Positions 22,973-34,504 of a stretch of DNA of 64,000 bases are shown piece by piece. The stretch is from Heliocybe sulcata (Eukaryota; Basidiomycota; Agaricomycetes; Gloeophyllales; Gloeophyllaceae). The notes under the pieces were generated by a model, which saw only the letters and a program-made list of their open reading frames with translations, searched no databases and was not told where the DNA came from. The stretch lies in assembly GCA_004369045.1 (NCBI GenBank), contig ML213524.1:393667-457666 (forward strand), written 5' to 3'. The translations under genes were made by a program, and so were the position numbers. Numbering within the stretch: position 1 is the first letter of the stretch; every line of letters begins with the position of its first letter.

Positions 22973-25322
22973 CAGTGCAGGCATCGTGGCAAGTCTTCTT
23001 AATGTACTGCGGACAAAGTCTTGGAGTGTATACGGATAGAGATGTATTACTTGAATTCCGACAAGATCCACCTCTTATGATTTCCTAAGACTGTAATTAT
23101 ACAAACATTTTTGAAGCGGAATAAGATAGCCCACGATGTTTAACGAATCTGATAGCGCCCGCCCCAGCTGGCGAAATCATGCGCTTTCAGGCGAGGCCGA
23201 GGAGGCGCAGGCTCGACAATCGGACGCGCCTTCCCCCAAACATCCCAAATCTTCACCGTCCTATACTTCGGCACAGCGCAAGCCAACCGCGTCCCATCCG
23301 GGCTCAACACGCTCGCCGTCACAAGCTCGCCGACGCCTCGGTCCGCCGTCACAAAATCAAACGCCATGTCCAGAACCGAGATACCGTCGAATGGGTCCGG
23401 TTCGCCGCGGTCGCGCCCCGTCGGCTCCACCTGCTCCTTTCGCCACCACTCCTCGTCGAACTTGCCCGACGACGTGATCAACATCTCCTTGCACGCCGCG
23501 GAGGGGCTAAAGTGAAGCGACGTCACCAAGCTGCACTGCGTCCAGTTCGGCTTCACGCGCTCCAGCTTGTGGTCAATCTTCCAAAACGAGATTTCCCCCG
23601 TCTTGTCCGAGAAATTCGCGCAGCCGCTCATGAGCCGGTCGCTCTGCCACGGTACCCAAGCCAGGGCCTAGAAAACACAGTCCGCGGTCAGCAATCGCTC
23701 GCAGATGTCAGGAACATCACACCTACCGTGATGATGCCAGGTTCTTGTGGGACATTGCTCCATAGACTGTGATCGTTAAAGAGGAGAGGGACCTGGCTCT
23801 TCAGCTGCCGCTTGTCCCAAACATTGAGGTAGCCATGGGCGTCGCCGCTAGCCAGGAAGTTCCCGTCCTTGCGCCAGCTCAGGCACGAGATGTACCCGTC
23901 GTGGCCCTTGCATTTCGCCACCACTGAACGCCGGCCGTTCACGCGGATGTCGATGTGCTTGATACTCCCGTCCTGGGATCCAGCCGTCAGAAGCGACCCG
24001 TTCCACTTGGCGTACGTGACGCCCTTAACGTTGATCTTCCGAATGAACTCCATCGTAGCAGAATCCATGAGGTGCATCTGGCCCTCTTTCACAGTCCCGA
24101 TCGCCAGCGTGTTGGCCGACTCGCCCGGGGCGGCTTCCAAGAGCCGAAGATGGCTCATCTTCATCAGCTCCACCTCTTTCGCGTCGTTCGCCATGTCGCG
24201 GAGCATCACCCGCTCACCATTAATAAAGAAAAGCTTGTCGTTGTCAGACCAGGTCATCGGGCACAACGGACGACGTTCGTCCACCGGGTCCGGCATCGCC
24301 AGGAACGCCTTGCTCGAGATGTCCATGTACTGGAAGTTGCGGTTAGCGGACAGACGCGACGTCTGCTTGGACACCTTCGGCATCAGCCGTTCCACCATCT
24401 CTTTGTACCGCCACTGGTCTCGGTCATGCTTCAGCTGGGCAAACACAGAAGCCGGCGTCTGGCCGCGGGGTATAGTACTGGGCGTCTGAGACCTGCGAGA
24501 AGGCGTAGGGGAAGGAGGGACGATCGACCCATCTCGTATACCAGAGTAGATAGACGACAGGGACACGGATCGCCGCAGTCCAGGAGCGGGGGTCTGCCAC
24601 CGCGAGGACGGTGCGGGCGTGCCACGCTCCGAGGCAGGCGTCGCCTCTCGTGGGGTGGCAGGCACCTCGGGCGGCGGCGGCATCGCTACGGGCGGGCCGT
24701 CGACGTGTTGGCGGAATGTCAGCCCCGCAGCCGACAGGCTGCGTTGGAGTTGGGTAGTGCGTATGGGGGACGGACGCGGTCTTTTCGTTCGCGATCCGGA
24801 TTCTGCGGCTGGCGATCGCTGCCGCTTCGGTCGCGACGGCCCTGCCGCTGCGGGGGTGGCCGAAGGCATGCTAATGCGTTAGGTGAGGTATGCACGCAAT
24901 GGACGCGGGCGGGGGTCAGTACAAGGGGGCACCTACCACAACCACCGGGCGTGATAGTGGTATGATGGAAAGCAGGAATCTGATCGTGGGTCCTTATATC
25001 AACCGATGTTTGACCTTGTTAGACATTCACGTGGGATATCATGGTGCGCGACTACGCGCGAAAGAAGTCTTCGGTAGCACCTATGGAGGCTACTTTCAAC
25101 CGAGTAAGGTAAAATCGGGGGGTCGTGTCTCGCGTCGCTGTGGCGAAGAAGTGATGGTGGCGAAAATCAAGACGGATACGGACATCGATACGAGATAACC
25201 TCGGAGCACAGTTCCGAGCCACACCGATTGTGGCATCGGCTGGCTGTGGCATGAGGCCTCGTGGTCGGAGCTGCACCATTCATAAAAACTTCTCTAGCAT
25301 GTTCCTTGTCGGAAGGCCGGGA
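22973..25322 (-). repeat. Left arm of a recent inverted segmental duplication
   Basis: The reverse complement of this stretch matches 31263-33673 nearly throughout, including a whole two-exon gene, its 3' flank and several hundred bases of 5' flank. The outer end begins with CAGTGCAGGCATCGTGGCAA, which equals the 3' coding tail of the gene at 33619-34251. The inner end fades out at about 25322. A block of about 60 bp present in the right arm (about 33588-33647) is absent here. The arm is about 2.35 kb. Confidence 0.9.
23140..24869 (-). CDS. Divergent Cdc20/Cdh1-like WD40 protein, copy A
   Basis: Exons 24869-23727 and 23667-23140 give 556 residues. The N-terminal 160 residues are a disordered Pro/Ser/Thr/Arg region with several S/T-P sites. 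Seven WD40-type blades follow. They are ordered as in Fizzy-family APC/C activators: AGSQDGSIKHIDIRV, then a GHDGYISCLSW blade, LASGDAHGYLNVWD, ALAWVPWQSDRLMSGCANFS (compare the family's LAWCPWQ..LASGGG), and a last blade ending VKIWDV. The C-terminus is -QIR, matching the IR tail that binds APC3, and SRLSANR stands where the C-box DR(F/Y)IPxR is expected. It could therefore be a specialised APC/C activator or a non-activating relative. The twin at 31718 differs at about five residues. Confidence 0.75.
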
Positions 25323-25813
25323 GTTTGGTCAGACTCTGGGAGCTCGTCTGTTCGTTATTCAATCTATGTTTCACATTGTATGAATCCCTCAGGAGTACTG
25401 TTGTTCCAAGGCTTAGCATATGATTGAACATGCATATGAACTTGGTGTTGCGAAGACTGGCTTGTCTTAAGTGCCAAGGACGACCTTCGGCGTCAGCATC
25501 CAAACAACAAGCGTAGCCATGCCTTACTCACCCTGCACTGCGCCAAAGTTGCCGTGTTAGATATCTGCATCAGGCCCCGGAATATTTCTGGTGTGAGATT
25601 ATTCTGGTGAAGACCATGTACGATGTCTCGGAATTATTTGTGCTTGATTGGGCCTCTTGTGGCGCAAACTTCGGGCACGGGCGCTTTCTCTCTTTCCTCC
25701 GACTCTCCCTACTGTGCAATAAACGCAGAAATTCGGAAGCTCCATGCCCGCTTGATTATCACTCTGAAGGAAAGGAATCAATAACCGCTATAAAGAAGCC
25801 TGCTCAAAGCCAA

Positions 25814-28800
25814 ATGCTCGCACTCCTCCCCTTCCACAAGTCGATTCTCGAAGACATTCACGACCCTGCAACGAGTGACTTCGTCCTTCTAGCGCGCGGT
25901 CTGGGACTGAGAAGGATAGTATGCACTCTCATGAAGATTTACGACTCACCGCAGAGTCTGACACTGTTGCTGAACGCGTCGCCGGACGAGGAATCCGCCA
26001 TCGGAGAGGAGCTCGGTGTTATGGGATGCAGAAAGCCTGGTCTAAGGGCGGTTGGATACGAAATGGGCAGGAAGGATAGGTGAGTCGGACGCTATGGTTG
26101 ACTGCTCGGTGTATTTTAGGTGGTCTATTATGTCTGACCTTGTGCGCTACGATGTCGTAGACAGGACTTATACAATCAAGGCGGCCTCGTATCTGTGACG
26201 TCTCGTATTTTGGTTGTCGACATGCTCCAGTCGGATATTCCGACTGAGCTTATTACGGGTATTATAGTACTGCACGCCGAGAAGTCTGTACGTTGTTCAG
26301 TGGCAGGTCTATGTATCGCTAACGCAGGTCTTTTATCTGTCTATTATCTTGGTCAGAGTGACCCCATTGTCCCTTGAAGCTTTTATAGTGAGACTATACA
26401 GGGAGAAGAATAAGATCGGGTTCCTCAAGGCTTTCTGTGACGAGCCTGAGCACATCACTAGTGGTTTATCTCCGCTGCGTACTATCCTCAAGGAGTTGCA
26501 ACTACGAACAGTCCATATCTACCCAAGGTAATTGTGCATGCATCTCATGTTGCTCATCTGAACATCAGTACAGATTTCACGAGGATATCAAGAAGTCTCT
26601 TGCAGAGCGGCGAGCCGACGTGATTGAGGTATACCCACATCTAACGGAGTCGATGAAAGATATCCACACTGCTACTGTGCAATGCATGACCACTACGCTG
26701 GCCGAGCTCAAGCGTTCGAACACTACAGTAAGCTCGACATTCTACTGGGCATTGCTCTTATGAGACTATCCAACGTAGCTAGACCTGGACGACTTGAACG
26801 TGGACAACGCGTACTTCCGCTCATTTGATGCCATTGTCCGTAGGCAGTTGGATCCCGTTTGGCACAAAGTAGGTCCGAAGACGAAGCAGCTTGTCAGCGA
26901 CCTTGCCACACTGCGGAGGCTGTTAACGTTGGTGAAGTAGACTGTTACCGATGAATTAGCGATTAATCAATCGTAGGTATCTCTTGTCGTACGACGCCCT
27001 GGCGTTTCATGCCTACCTCGAAACGATTATTGCCTCCAACACAACCGGGGCTGGAGGAGGGCAGAAGCAGCACCAGAGCCCGTGGCTGCTGACGGATGCT
27101 GCGAACATTATCTTTCAGGTAGCCAAGCGCAGGTGCTATACACTGTCGAAGAAGAAGCTTACTTTTCCTTCGGCTGACGACCTCGATCCAGCGGAGGACG
27201 AAGAGGCATGGGCTGCGCTTGATGAGATCGAATTCGGCGCAGGGGCGGGGAGAAGGGCGGAGAAGGAGAAGGAAAAGGAGAAGGAGAAGAAATGGTTACC
27301 GGAGGGTATGGACCCTGTGCTCGAGGAGCTTCCGAAGTGGGAGACGTTGGCGGAAGTGATGGAGGAGATTGAGAACGAGATGTTAAGGTTTGAATCGATG
27401 GGCATGTCTAGTTCCTGTAGGTCTCATGTGCTTATTCCCTTCTTGTCGTGAGCTCATGTTCATCAGTTACTCCCGGAAGTAATACGGTCCTTATCATGAC
27501 GTCGTCCACACGGACGTCGAACCTCGTCAGTGAGTACCTCGAGTCCATGGATGCCAGTGCACCGCCCGGTCAGAAGGGACGAAAGATGATGCAGCGAAAG
27601 CTAAGGTCGTATCTCTGGTGGAAGAGTAAGCTCAGTGGGCAGAAGGGAGATGGCAGGCCCCCATCTAGGCTGCCAGAGAAAGTAGGGCACGTGCTGGATG
27701 TCGGTGATGCGGCGCAGGATGAAGGGGTCAGTGAGGCGCTGAAGAGGAAGGATCGGGAGAGGGTGGAGAGACAGCAGAATAGGAGGAGGGTTAGAGGTGG
27801 TGCAGCAAATGCTAGTGTGAGCACGAGAGGGAAGGAGAAGAAGAATGAGGTCACGGCTGTTGGGGAAGGGTCGATGAAGGATGAGGCAGACGATATCGCG
27901 GAATTGTGAGTCTAGTCTTCTCAATACACCTGGTTTCAGGTTTCACGCTGATCTGTAAAAGCCTCATGACTCACGGAACCAGCGCTGCCGAGCTTCTATC
28001 CTTTGATGACAGTGGCCCACCTTCTTTAACCGCTTTCGACGAAGACATAGCGCGATCCCTGGATGCTCCCGAATTCGACGACGTTTACGGGTTGCTGGCG
28101 CCTCAGCAAACGGTTGTAGTCCGTTCCTATTCGGACGACAGCGACGATATGATGCTGGCAGAGATCCAACCAAGGTTCATCGTCATGTTCGAGCCGAACC
28201 AAGATTTCATCCGGCGTATCGAGGTTTACCGAAGTTCAAGTCCAGGCCTGGGCGTCCGCTTGTATTTTATGATGTACCGGAATAGCTCGGAGGAGCACAA
28301 GTACCTCCTTGGTCTGCGGCGAGAGAAGGACGCTTTTGAGCGGCTGATCAAGGAGCGAGGGGTACGTCAACTAATTCTTGTCTCTGGTTTCAATTATTGA
28401 CCTAGAGTCGCTACGCCAGTCAATGCTTATGCCAATCCTGGAAGAACGGAGATCGGGCTCCAACGATGCTATGATCAAGACCATCAGCAGTCGGATAGCC
28501 GGTGGCAGGAAGGAGCTTAACAAGGAGCCTTCAAGTGTAAGTGAGAAACTGTGATTTCGTCTGTATGATGCTTGACCTGCGGCGCTCAGGTTATCGTCGA
28601 CGTTCGAGAGTTCCGGTCTTCCCTGCCTTCACTACTGCATGCGTCAGGACTTGTGATTGTCCCAGCAACCCTGACTGTTGGTGACTATGTCCTGACGCCT
28701 GACATGTGTGTCGAGAGGAAGAGTATCCCCGACTTAGTGTCCAGTTTCAACAGTGGCAGACTGTATGTGCCACTACATGTCGCTTTTCGAGCTATGCAAT

Positions 28801-29437
28801 GCTGACCTTCCCATTTAGATACACGCAATGTGAATTGATGTCCGTCCACTATAAGCAACCAATCCTCCTGATCGAGTTCGAGGAACACAAGTCTTTCTCT
28901 CTAGAGGTGCAGTTCATCTTGCGACGACTCTTCTCAGGCCTCTGACACATTTTCCCCCAGGCTGTCTCGGACATGAAATCATACGTGAAGCCTACCGGCA
29001 AATACCCACAAAAAAAGCCCAATAACGGACCCGCAGACCCCGACGGTCCATCGGCCCCAAGCATCCAATCCAAGCTCGTCCTCCTGACGCTGTCCTTCCC
29101 GCGTCTGCGCATCATATGGTCTTCTTCCCCATACGCCACCTGCAACATCTTCGCGGACCTCAAGCTCAACAACCCTGAGCCGGATCCGTCCACTGCCATC
29201 TCCGTCGGTGCCGAGGATGATGCTGAGCGTGGTGCGGGCGTAAACGCCGCCGCGGAGGAATTGCTCCGGTCTCTCCCTGGGATTACTGCGAAGAATGTGC
29301 ACTATGTGATGAGCAAAGTCGGGAGTGTGAGGGAGCTCTGTGAGTTGGGGCTCGAGCAGGTCCAGGACATATTGGGAGTTGAGCCTGGGAAGACCTGTTA
29401 TGAATTTATGCACAAGAGTAGTAGGAAGAAGTGGTAG
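25814..29437 (+). CDS. RAD1: XPF/Rad1 structure-specific DNA repair endonuclease subunit
   Basis: About a dozen exons encode a protein near 1,000 residues. It begins [18 protein letters not shown], the usual start of XPF. The inactive SF2 helicase-like half contains [59 protein letters not shown] and [17 protein letters not shown] low-complexity (EK)n insert lies near 27260-27290, and a basic linker (RRRVRGG) follows. The nuclease domain has [40 protein letters not shown] with the ERKxxxD catalytic motif intact, and [20 protein letters not shown]. The C-terminus carries the helix-hairpin-helix pair ([19 protein letters not shown]). With its ERCC1/Rad10 partner it cuts 5' of lesions in nucleotide-excision and crosslink repair. 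All motifs are present and the gene looks functional. It sits in the spacer of the inverted duplication. Confidence 0.95.
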
Positions 29438-29606
29438 GGTTATCATAGCGGCCTATAATTATTGGCTCGCCGTTGTAGCCTTAGATTGTTGTATTCAGGG
29501 ATGGTTCTTGTTCCTGCATCTAATACATGATTGGTATAGTCCCAATGGAAACCCTCGTACACGCGGATATGATATTATACAGCAAACCAGTACTCGAGAA
29601 GGATCT

Positions 29607-30686
29607 TCACCACCGTCTATCCCTAGCATCCCTTTGGCCTCTGCCCCTTCCACGCTGAGCATATGCCTCGCGAACTTCTTCCTTGTTATATACATCGCCG
29701 TAGTAACCTCCATCGTCGCCACGCACGGTACTGGGCGTCTCACTTCCCGCCATCTCCCGCTTCTTCCGGGCGATGAGAGCAAGCGCGCGCTGCCGCTCAG
29801 AGGACTCTCGCGCCAGCCGCGACTCTTGGAGTGACGACTTCGGAGGTGGCATCGACGGCGAAGGTGACTCCGGTCCGCGATTTCTGGGTCGCGAAGGCTT
29901 GGGTGGCGGTCTCGGGCGCGCGGAGGACGTGGATGAAGAGGACAATTGGGAGTTGATGAAGGTGAGAGGGTCGTCCCTCGACTGTCGTGCAAGGTCTCGG
30001 GATCTAGATGAGAAAGCGGTGTCAGAGGAGTTTACAGCCCGAGATGAGTGGCATGCACCGGCGCCCATCATCGACCTCCTTGCCCTTGTCGCGGCTCTTC
30101 TCCGAGTACCACGGCTTCAAGTCTTTCGCGGACGGGGCTAGTGGGAAGCCCTTCTCGGACTCTGCGGGCCCGGACCTCTTGACTTTGCGGAGGGCCTCAG
30201 CGATTGATTGCTATCATGGAGATTCGGCAAGATGAAACGAAGGGTGTGTCAGCTCTGGAGCCAACGAGCGGACAGGGAACAGACTTGGAATTCATTGATA
30301 GGTCACGTCTCAGATGGCCGGCCGACTCACCTGTTCAATATCTGCGAATAAATTGATATGGCCTTTTGCGGTTGTGAGCCTGTCCGCGTCGTCTCTGCCC
30401 GCGCTTGAACTTGCTTCGGCCACAACGAGTGCACTCTCGTCGTCTGTCCGACTCGACATGCCAGCTCGCTTGCGAAGTACGTCCATTCTTGCTTCGGCAT
30501 CCTACCAGAGTACATCGACATATGTTAAACGCATATTTCGCCACCAGCACTCACAGCTACTCGCATCCTGTCCTCTTCCCCCTCTTCTTTGAGCCTTGCT
30601 GCTTCTTCATCACGGCGTACACGATCAATGTTGTCCTGCCGGTAAGGATGGTAGGACTTGTGGTGGGCAATGTTCAGCTTCCCCAT
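29607..30686 (-). CDS. LENG1-like protein with CIR N-terminal domain
   Basis: The start ATG at 30686 gives MGKLNIAHHKSYHPYRQDNI, the classic CIR_N opening, followed by DRVRRDEEAARLKEEGE. Later exons encode DAEARMDVLRKRAGMSSR, INLFADIEQQ and SEKGFPLAPSAKDLKPWYSE, all in the order of leukocyte-receptor-cluster-member-1 (LENG1) proteins. The last exon (SRDLARQSRDDPLTFINSQ, then a Pro-rich linker and an Arg/Gly-rich tail) ends at 29607. At least three introns keep the frame; the third joins DDGRR to SRDLARQ. LENG1 relatives associate with the spliceosome in other eukaryotes. The fungal protein is basic and largely disordered, consistent with a nuclear RNA-processing role, which is inferred from the family. 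Confidence 0.82.
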
Positions 30687-31262
30687 GTCTCAGCGTCTGC
30701 TTGTTAGACGTCTCGGACTGAGCTCGAGAGCTCGTGCTTGCTTGTACTTGTTTGGTCAGATTGTGGCTCGCCTCTTCACTTCCGAGAATCGTAGCACGAC
30801 TGCCAACCCTGCAAGGATGCTCGCCAAATCGCGTCTTCTCATTGAGTCCTCGAGTGTGCTTACCCAGTCATGACTGGTTTTGACTGAGGTATACCTGCAT
30901 GCCTGTGACCGGCTTTCGTTCCGCGCAGGCCACGATTATGATGGTGGCAGACAGGAGTGGAAGGACCAACGTCCAAGAGCATGGTCCAGGGAGAATCCCT
31001 ACCGCAAGCATGGCCCCGCCAGCATAATCTAACGGACAAACAGGCGCTTATAAGTCGATTCCAGCATGGGTGCGTATGACGATTATTGTAGTATGGATGC
31101 TAATATCGAAGAGCAGCTATGGCCAGAGAAGTCAGTTTTCTCAACACCTTTAACCATAGCCCCAAACATATTTATTCTGAGACAACCATCGAGACCGGAT
31201 TATATCACGCCAGGCAACTATACGAGGATGAGACAGACGGCCTCCAATGCGGGTGAATTTAT
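30687..31262. other. Spacer between LENG1 gene and right duplication arm
   Basis: 5' flank of the LENG1-like gene, followed by unrelated DNA up to the start of the duplicated segment. No gene is seen. Confidence 0.45.
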
Positions 31263-33673
31263 GTCCCGGCCTTCCGACAAGGAACATGTTAGAGACGCAT
31301 TTACGACAATGCAGCTTCGACCACGAGGCCGCATGCCACAGCCAGCCGATGCCACAATCGGTGTGGCTCGGAACTGTGCTCCGAGGTTATCTCGTATCGA
31401 TGTCCATATCCATCTTGATTTTCGCCACCATCACTTCTTCGCCACAGCGACGCGAGACACGACCCCCCGATTTTACCTTACTCGGTTGAAAGTAGCCTCC
31501 ATTGACGACTTCTTTCGCGCGTAGTCGCGCACCATGATATCCCACGTGAAAGGCTAACAGGGTCAAACATCGGTTGATATAAGGACCCACGATCAGATTC
31601 CTGCTTTCCATCATACCACTATCACGTCGGCTTTCACAGACGGCGGTGGTAAGCGTCCCCCCCGCACTGACTATACCCTCGCGTTCATCACCTACATACC
31701 CTACCTAACGCATTAGCATGCCTCCGGCCACCCCCGCAGCGGCAGGGCCGTCGCGACCGAAGCGGCAGCGATCGCCAGCCGCGGAATCCGGATCGCGAAC
31801 GAAAAAACCGCGTCCGTCCCCCATACGCACTACCCAACTTCAGCGCAGCCTGTCGGCCGCAGGGCTGACATTCCGCCAACACGTCGACGGCCCGCCCGTA
31901 GCGATGCCGCCGCCGCCCGAAGTGCCTGCCACCCCACGAGAGGCGACACCTGCCTCGGAGCGTGGCACGCCCGCACCGTCCTCGCGGTGGCACACCCCCG
32001 CTCCTGGACTGCGCCGGTCCGTGTCCCTGTCGTCTATCTACTCTGGTATACGAGATGGGTCGATCGTCCCTCCTTCCCCTACGCCGTCTCGCAGGTCTCA
32101 GACGCCCAGTACTATACCCCGCGGCCAGACGCCGGCTTCTGTGTTTGCCCAGCTGAAGCATGACCGAGACCAGTGGCGGTACAAAGAGATGGTGGAACGG
32201 CTGATGCCGAAGGTGTCCAAGCAGACGTCGCGTCTGTCCGCTAACCGCAACTTCCAGTACATGGACATCTCGAGCAAGGCGTTCCTGGCGATGCCGGACC
32301 CGGTGGACGAACGTCGGCCGCTCTGCCCGATGACCTGGTCCGACAACGACAAGCTTTTCTTCATCAACGGCGAGCGCGTGATGCTCCGCGACATGGCGAA
32401 CGACGCGAAAGAGGTGGAGCTGATGAAGATGAGCCATCTTCGGCTCTTGGAAGCCGCCCCGGGCGAGTCGGCCAACACGCTGGCGATCGGGACTGTGAAA
32501 GAGGGCCAGATGCACCTCATGGATTCTGCTACGACGGAGTTCATCCGGAAGATCAACGTCAAGGGCGTCACGTACGCCAAGTGGAACGGATCGCTGCTGA
32601 CCGCTGGATCCCAGGACGGGAGTATCAAGCACATCGACATCCGCGTGAACGGCCGGCGTTCAGTGGTGGCGAAATGCAAGGGCCACGACGGGTACATCTC
32701 GTGCCTGAGCTGGCGCAAGGACGGGAACTTCCTGGCTAGCGGCGACGCCCATGGTTATCTCAATGTCTGGGACAAGCGGCAGCTGAAGAGCCAGGTCCCT
32801 CTCCTCTTCAACGATCACAGTCTATGGAGCAATGTCCCTCAAGAACCTGGCATCATCACGGTATGTGTAATGTTCCTGATATCTGCGAGCGATTGCTGAC
32901 CGTCGACTCTGCTTTGTAGGCCTTGGCTTGGGTGCCGTGGCAGAGCGACCGGCTCGTGAGCGGCTGCGCGAATTTCTCGGACAAGACGGGGGAAATCTCG
33001 TTTTGGAAGATTGACCACAAACTGGAGCGCGTGAAGCCGAACTGGACGCAGTGCAGCTTGGTGACGTCGCTTCATTTCAGCCCCTCCGCGGCGTGCAAGG
33101 AGATGTTGATCACGTCGTCGGGAAAGTTCGATGAGGAGTGGTGGCGGAAGGAGCAGGTAGAGCCGACGGGGCGCGACCGCGGCGAACCGGACCCGTTCGA
33201 CGGTATCTCGGTTCTGGACATGGCGTTTGATTTTGTGACGGCGGACCGAGGCGTCGGCGAGCTTGTGACGGCGAGCGTGTTGAGCCCGGATGGGACGCGG
33301 TTGGCTTGCGCTGTGCCAAAATATAGGACGGTGAAGATCTGGGACGTCTGGGGGAAGGCGCGTCCGATTGTCGAGCCTGCGCCTCCTCGGCCTCGCCTGA
33401 AAGCGCATGATTTCGCCAGCTGGGGCGGGCGCTATCAGATTCGTTAAACATCGTGGGCTATCTTATTCCGCTTCAAAAATGTTTGTATAATTACAGTCTC
33501 AGGAAATCATAAGAGGTGGATCTTGTCGGAATTCAAGTAATACATCGCTATCTGCATCCGCTCGGAGACTTCGTCCGCAGTACATACTACACCATGAATG
33601 TGTCCCTCAGATGAAGAGTTACCTTCTTGATGGCTCGCCTGCTCCAAGAAGACTTGCCACTATGCCTGTACTG
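31263..33673 (+). repeat. Right arm of the inverted segmental duplication
   Basis: The counterpart of 22973-25322 in opposite orientation. Coding and 3' flanks match almost base for base, while the roughly 90 bp just ahead of the ATG (31620-31710) differ strongly by indels. The arm extends into the last exon of the neighbouring minus-strand gene (33619-34251), which is complete here. This suggests that the right locus is the source of the copy. Confidence 0.9.
31718..33447 (+). CDS. Divergent Cdc20/Cdh1-like WD40 protein, copy B
   Basis: Exons 31718-32860 and 32920-33447 have the same lengths and 59 nt intron as the copy at 23140-24869. Residue differences I see against copy A are a Pro/Ser at position 3, Lys/Arg in TKKPRP, His/Gln in SSRWHTP, Thr/Met in DSATTEF and Val/Met in SDRLVSG. 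Both copies are open from start to stop. The blade order, the SRLSANR stretch at the C-box position and the C-terminal QIR are the same. The S/T-P-rich N-terminus (SPIRTTQL, TPASERGTP, PPSPTPSRR) could be a CDK target, as it is in Cdh1-type proteins. Its 5' flank differs from that of copy A, so the two genes may be expressed differently. The role in the anaphase-promoting complex is inferred from the fold and tail only. Confidence 0.75.
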
Positions 33674-34251
33674 TCATGGATTTTATTGTGGCGTTCGTAG
33701 AGTGCCTGGATAGCCTTCGTCGTATCAGCCAAAAGCTGCTCCTCGGAAACCGGTACGCCAGATGGCAAGACCGGCAAGGCACCGATGCCACTCTGCCGCA
33801 GCAAAGTCATAAGACTCTGAATCTGCTGCTTGAGTGAATTTACGAACGCTACGTGCAGAGTCAGACCTCCAGGAACGGGCCGATATTCTAGAAGTCGCCA
33901 CTTACCTGCAGTCTGAGCGGGACTGGTGTGCGGATGATAAGCATTCTCGCTGAACGACGATCAAGGTCAGCACGGTTCAATCGTGTGTCTCATGAGGTTC
34001 ACCGACATTCCAATCAACGCGCTTCGTGCGCTCTCGCTTATTCGAGCCAGCATCTCTTGAGCAAGATGCACATTTTGCTTGAACAATACAGGGGAGTTGG
34101 GGTCTGTTGGGCCTTGTGGTTCAGGGAAAGGCTGCCCCATGTACTGTTGCGGATAAAACTGCCCCTGCGGGTAGCCGCCTTGCATTTGCAGTCCTTGATT
34201 GAATAAGGCCGCATTACCTATGCCATATGGCATTTGAGCAGAAGGCAGCAT
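33619..34251 (-). CDS. Conserved hypothetical Gln/Pro-rich protein
   Basis: The ATG at 34251 begins MLPSAQMPYGIGNAALFNQG. A Gln/Tyr/Pro-rich N-terminus (QGQFYPQQYMGQPFPEPQ) leads into a helical region (SPVLFKQNVHLAQEMLARIS). Two introns join this to ENAYHPHTSPAQTA and then to QQIQSLMTLLRQSGIGALP, and the stop is at 33621-33619. The helical part with a conserved NAYHP..SPA step resembles small uncharacterised basidiomycete proteins. I cannot give a function. The gene is divergently arranged with the methyltransferase at 34505, about 250 bp apart, and may share its promoter. The last exon is partly duplicated at the outer edge of the left inverted-repeat arm. Confidence 0.6.
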
Positions 34252-34504
34252 GTTTGAGCCGGTGCTTATGGTTCTGTTTCTAGGAATAGCACAAAGACTC
34301 TTCACTGCAGAAGTGTTAGCGGAAGAGTGTCTCAATCTCACAAGCGTTCCGTAGATGTGGCAAAGTCTTTTGAGTTTCAACAAGACCAAATATTCTACAG
34401 CTACAACCTGAGGTCGACTTCTGAGAATCTGTCTGCGACGATGCTCGTGAAACAGCGGACAAGGACTCGTCTTACCTAGGGCTCCAGCAAACGATAGAGG
34501 TTCA

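Noticed and set aside
23955-24965. 336-codon plus-strand frame rich in Arg and Gly, with its mirror at 31688-32632
   Set aside because: Antisense shadow of the GC-rich WD40 genes; the composition follows from the complementary codons and no domain is seen.
25052-25279. 75-codon frame upstream of WD40 copy A, repeated at 31066-31524
   Set aside because: It is conserved only because it lies inside the duplicated arms, and it corresponds to the 5' flank of the WD40 gene.
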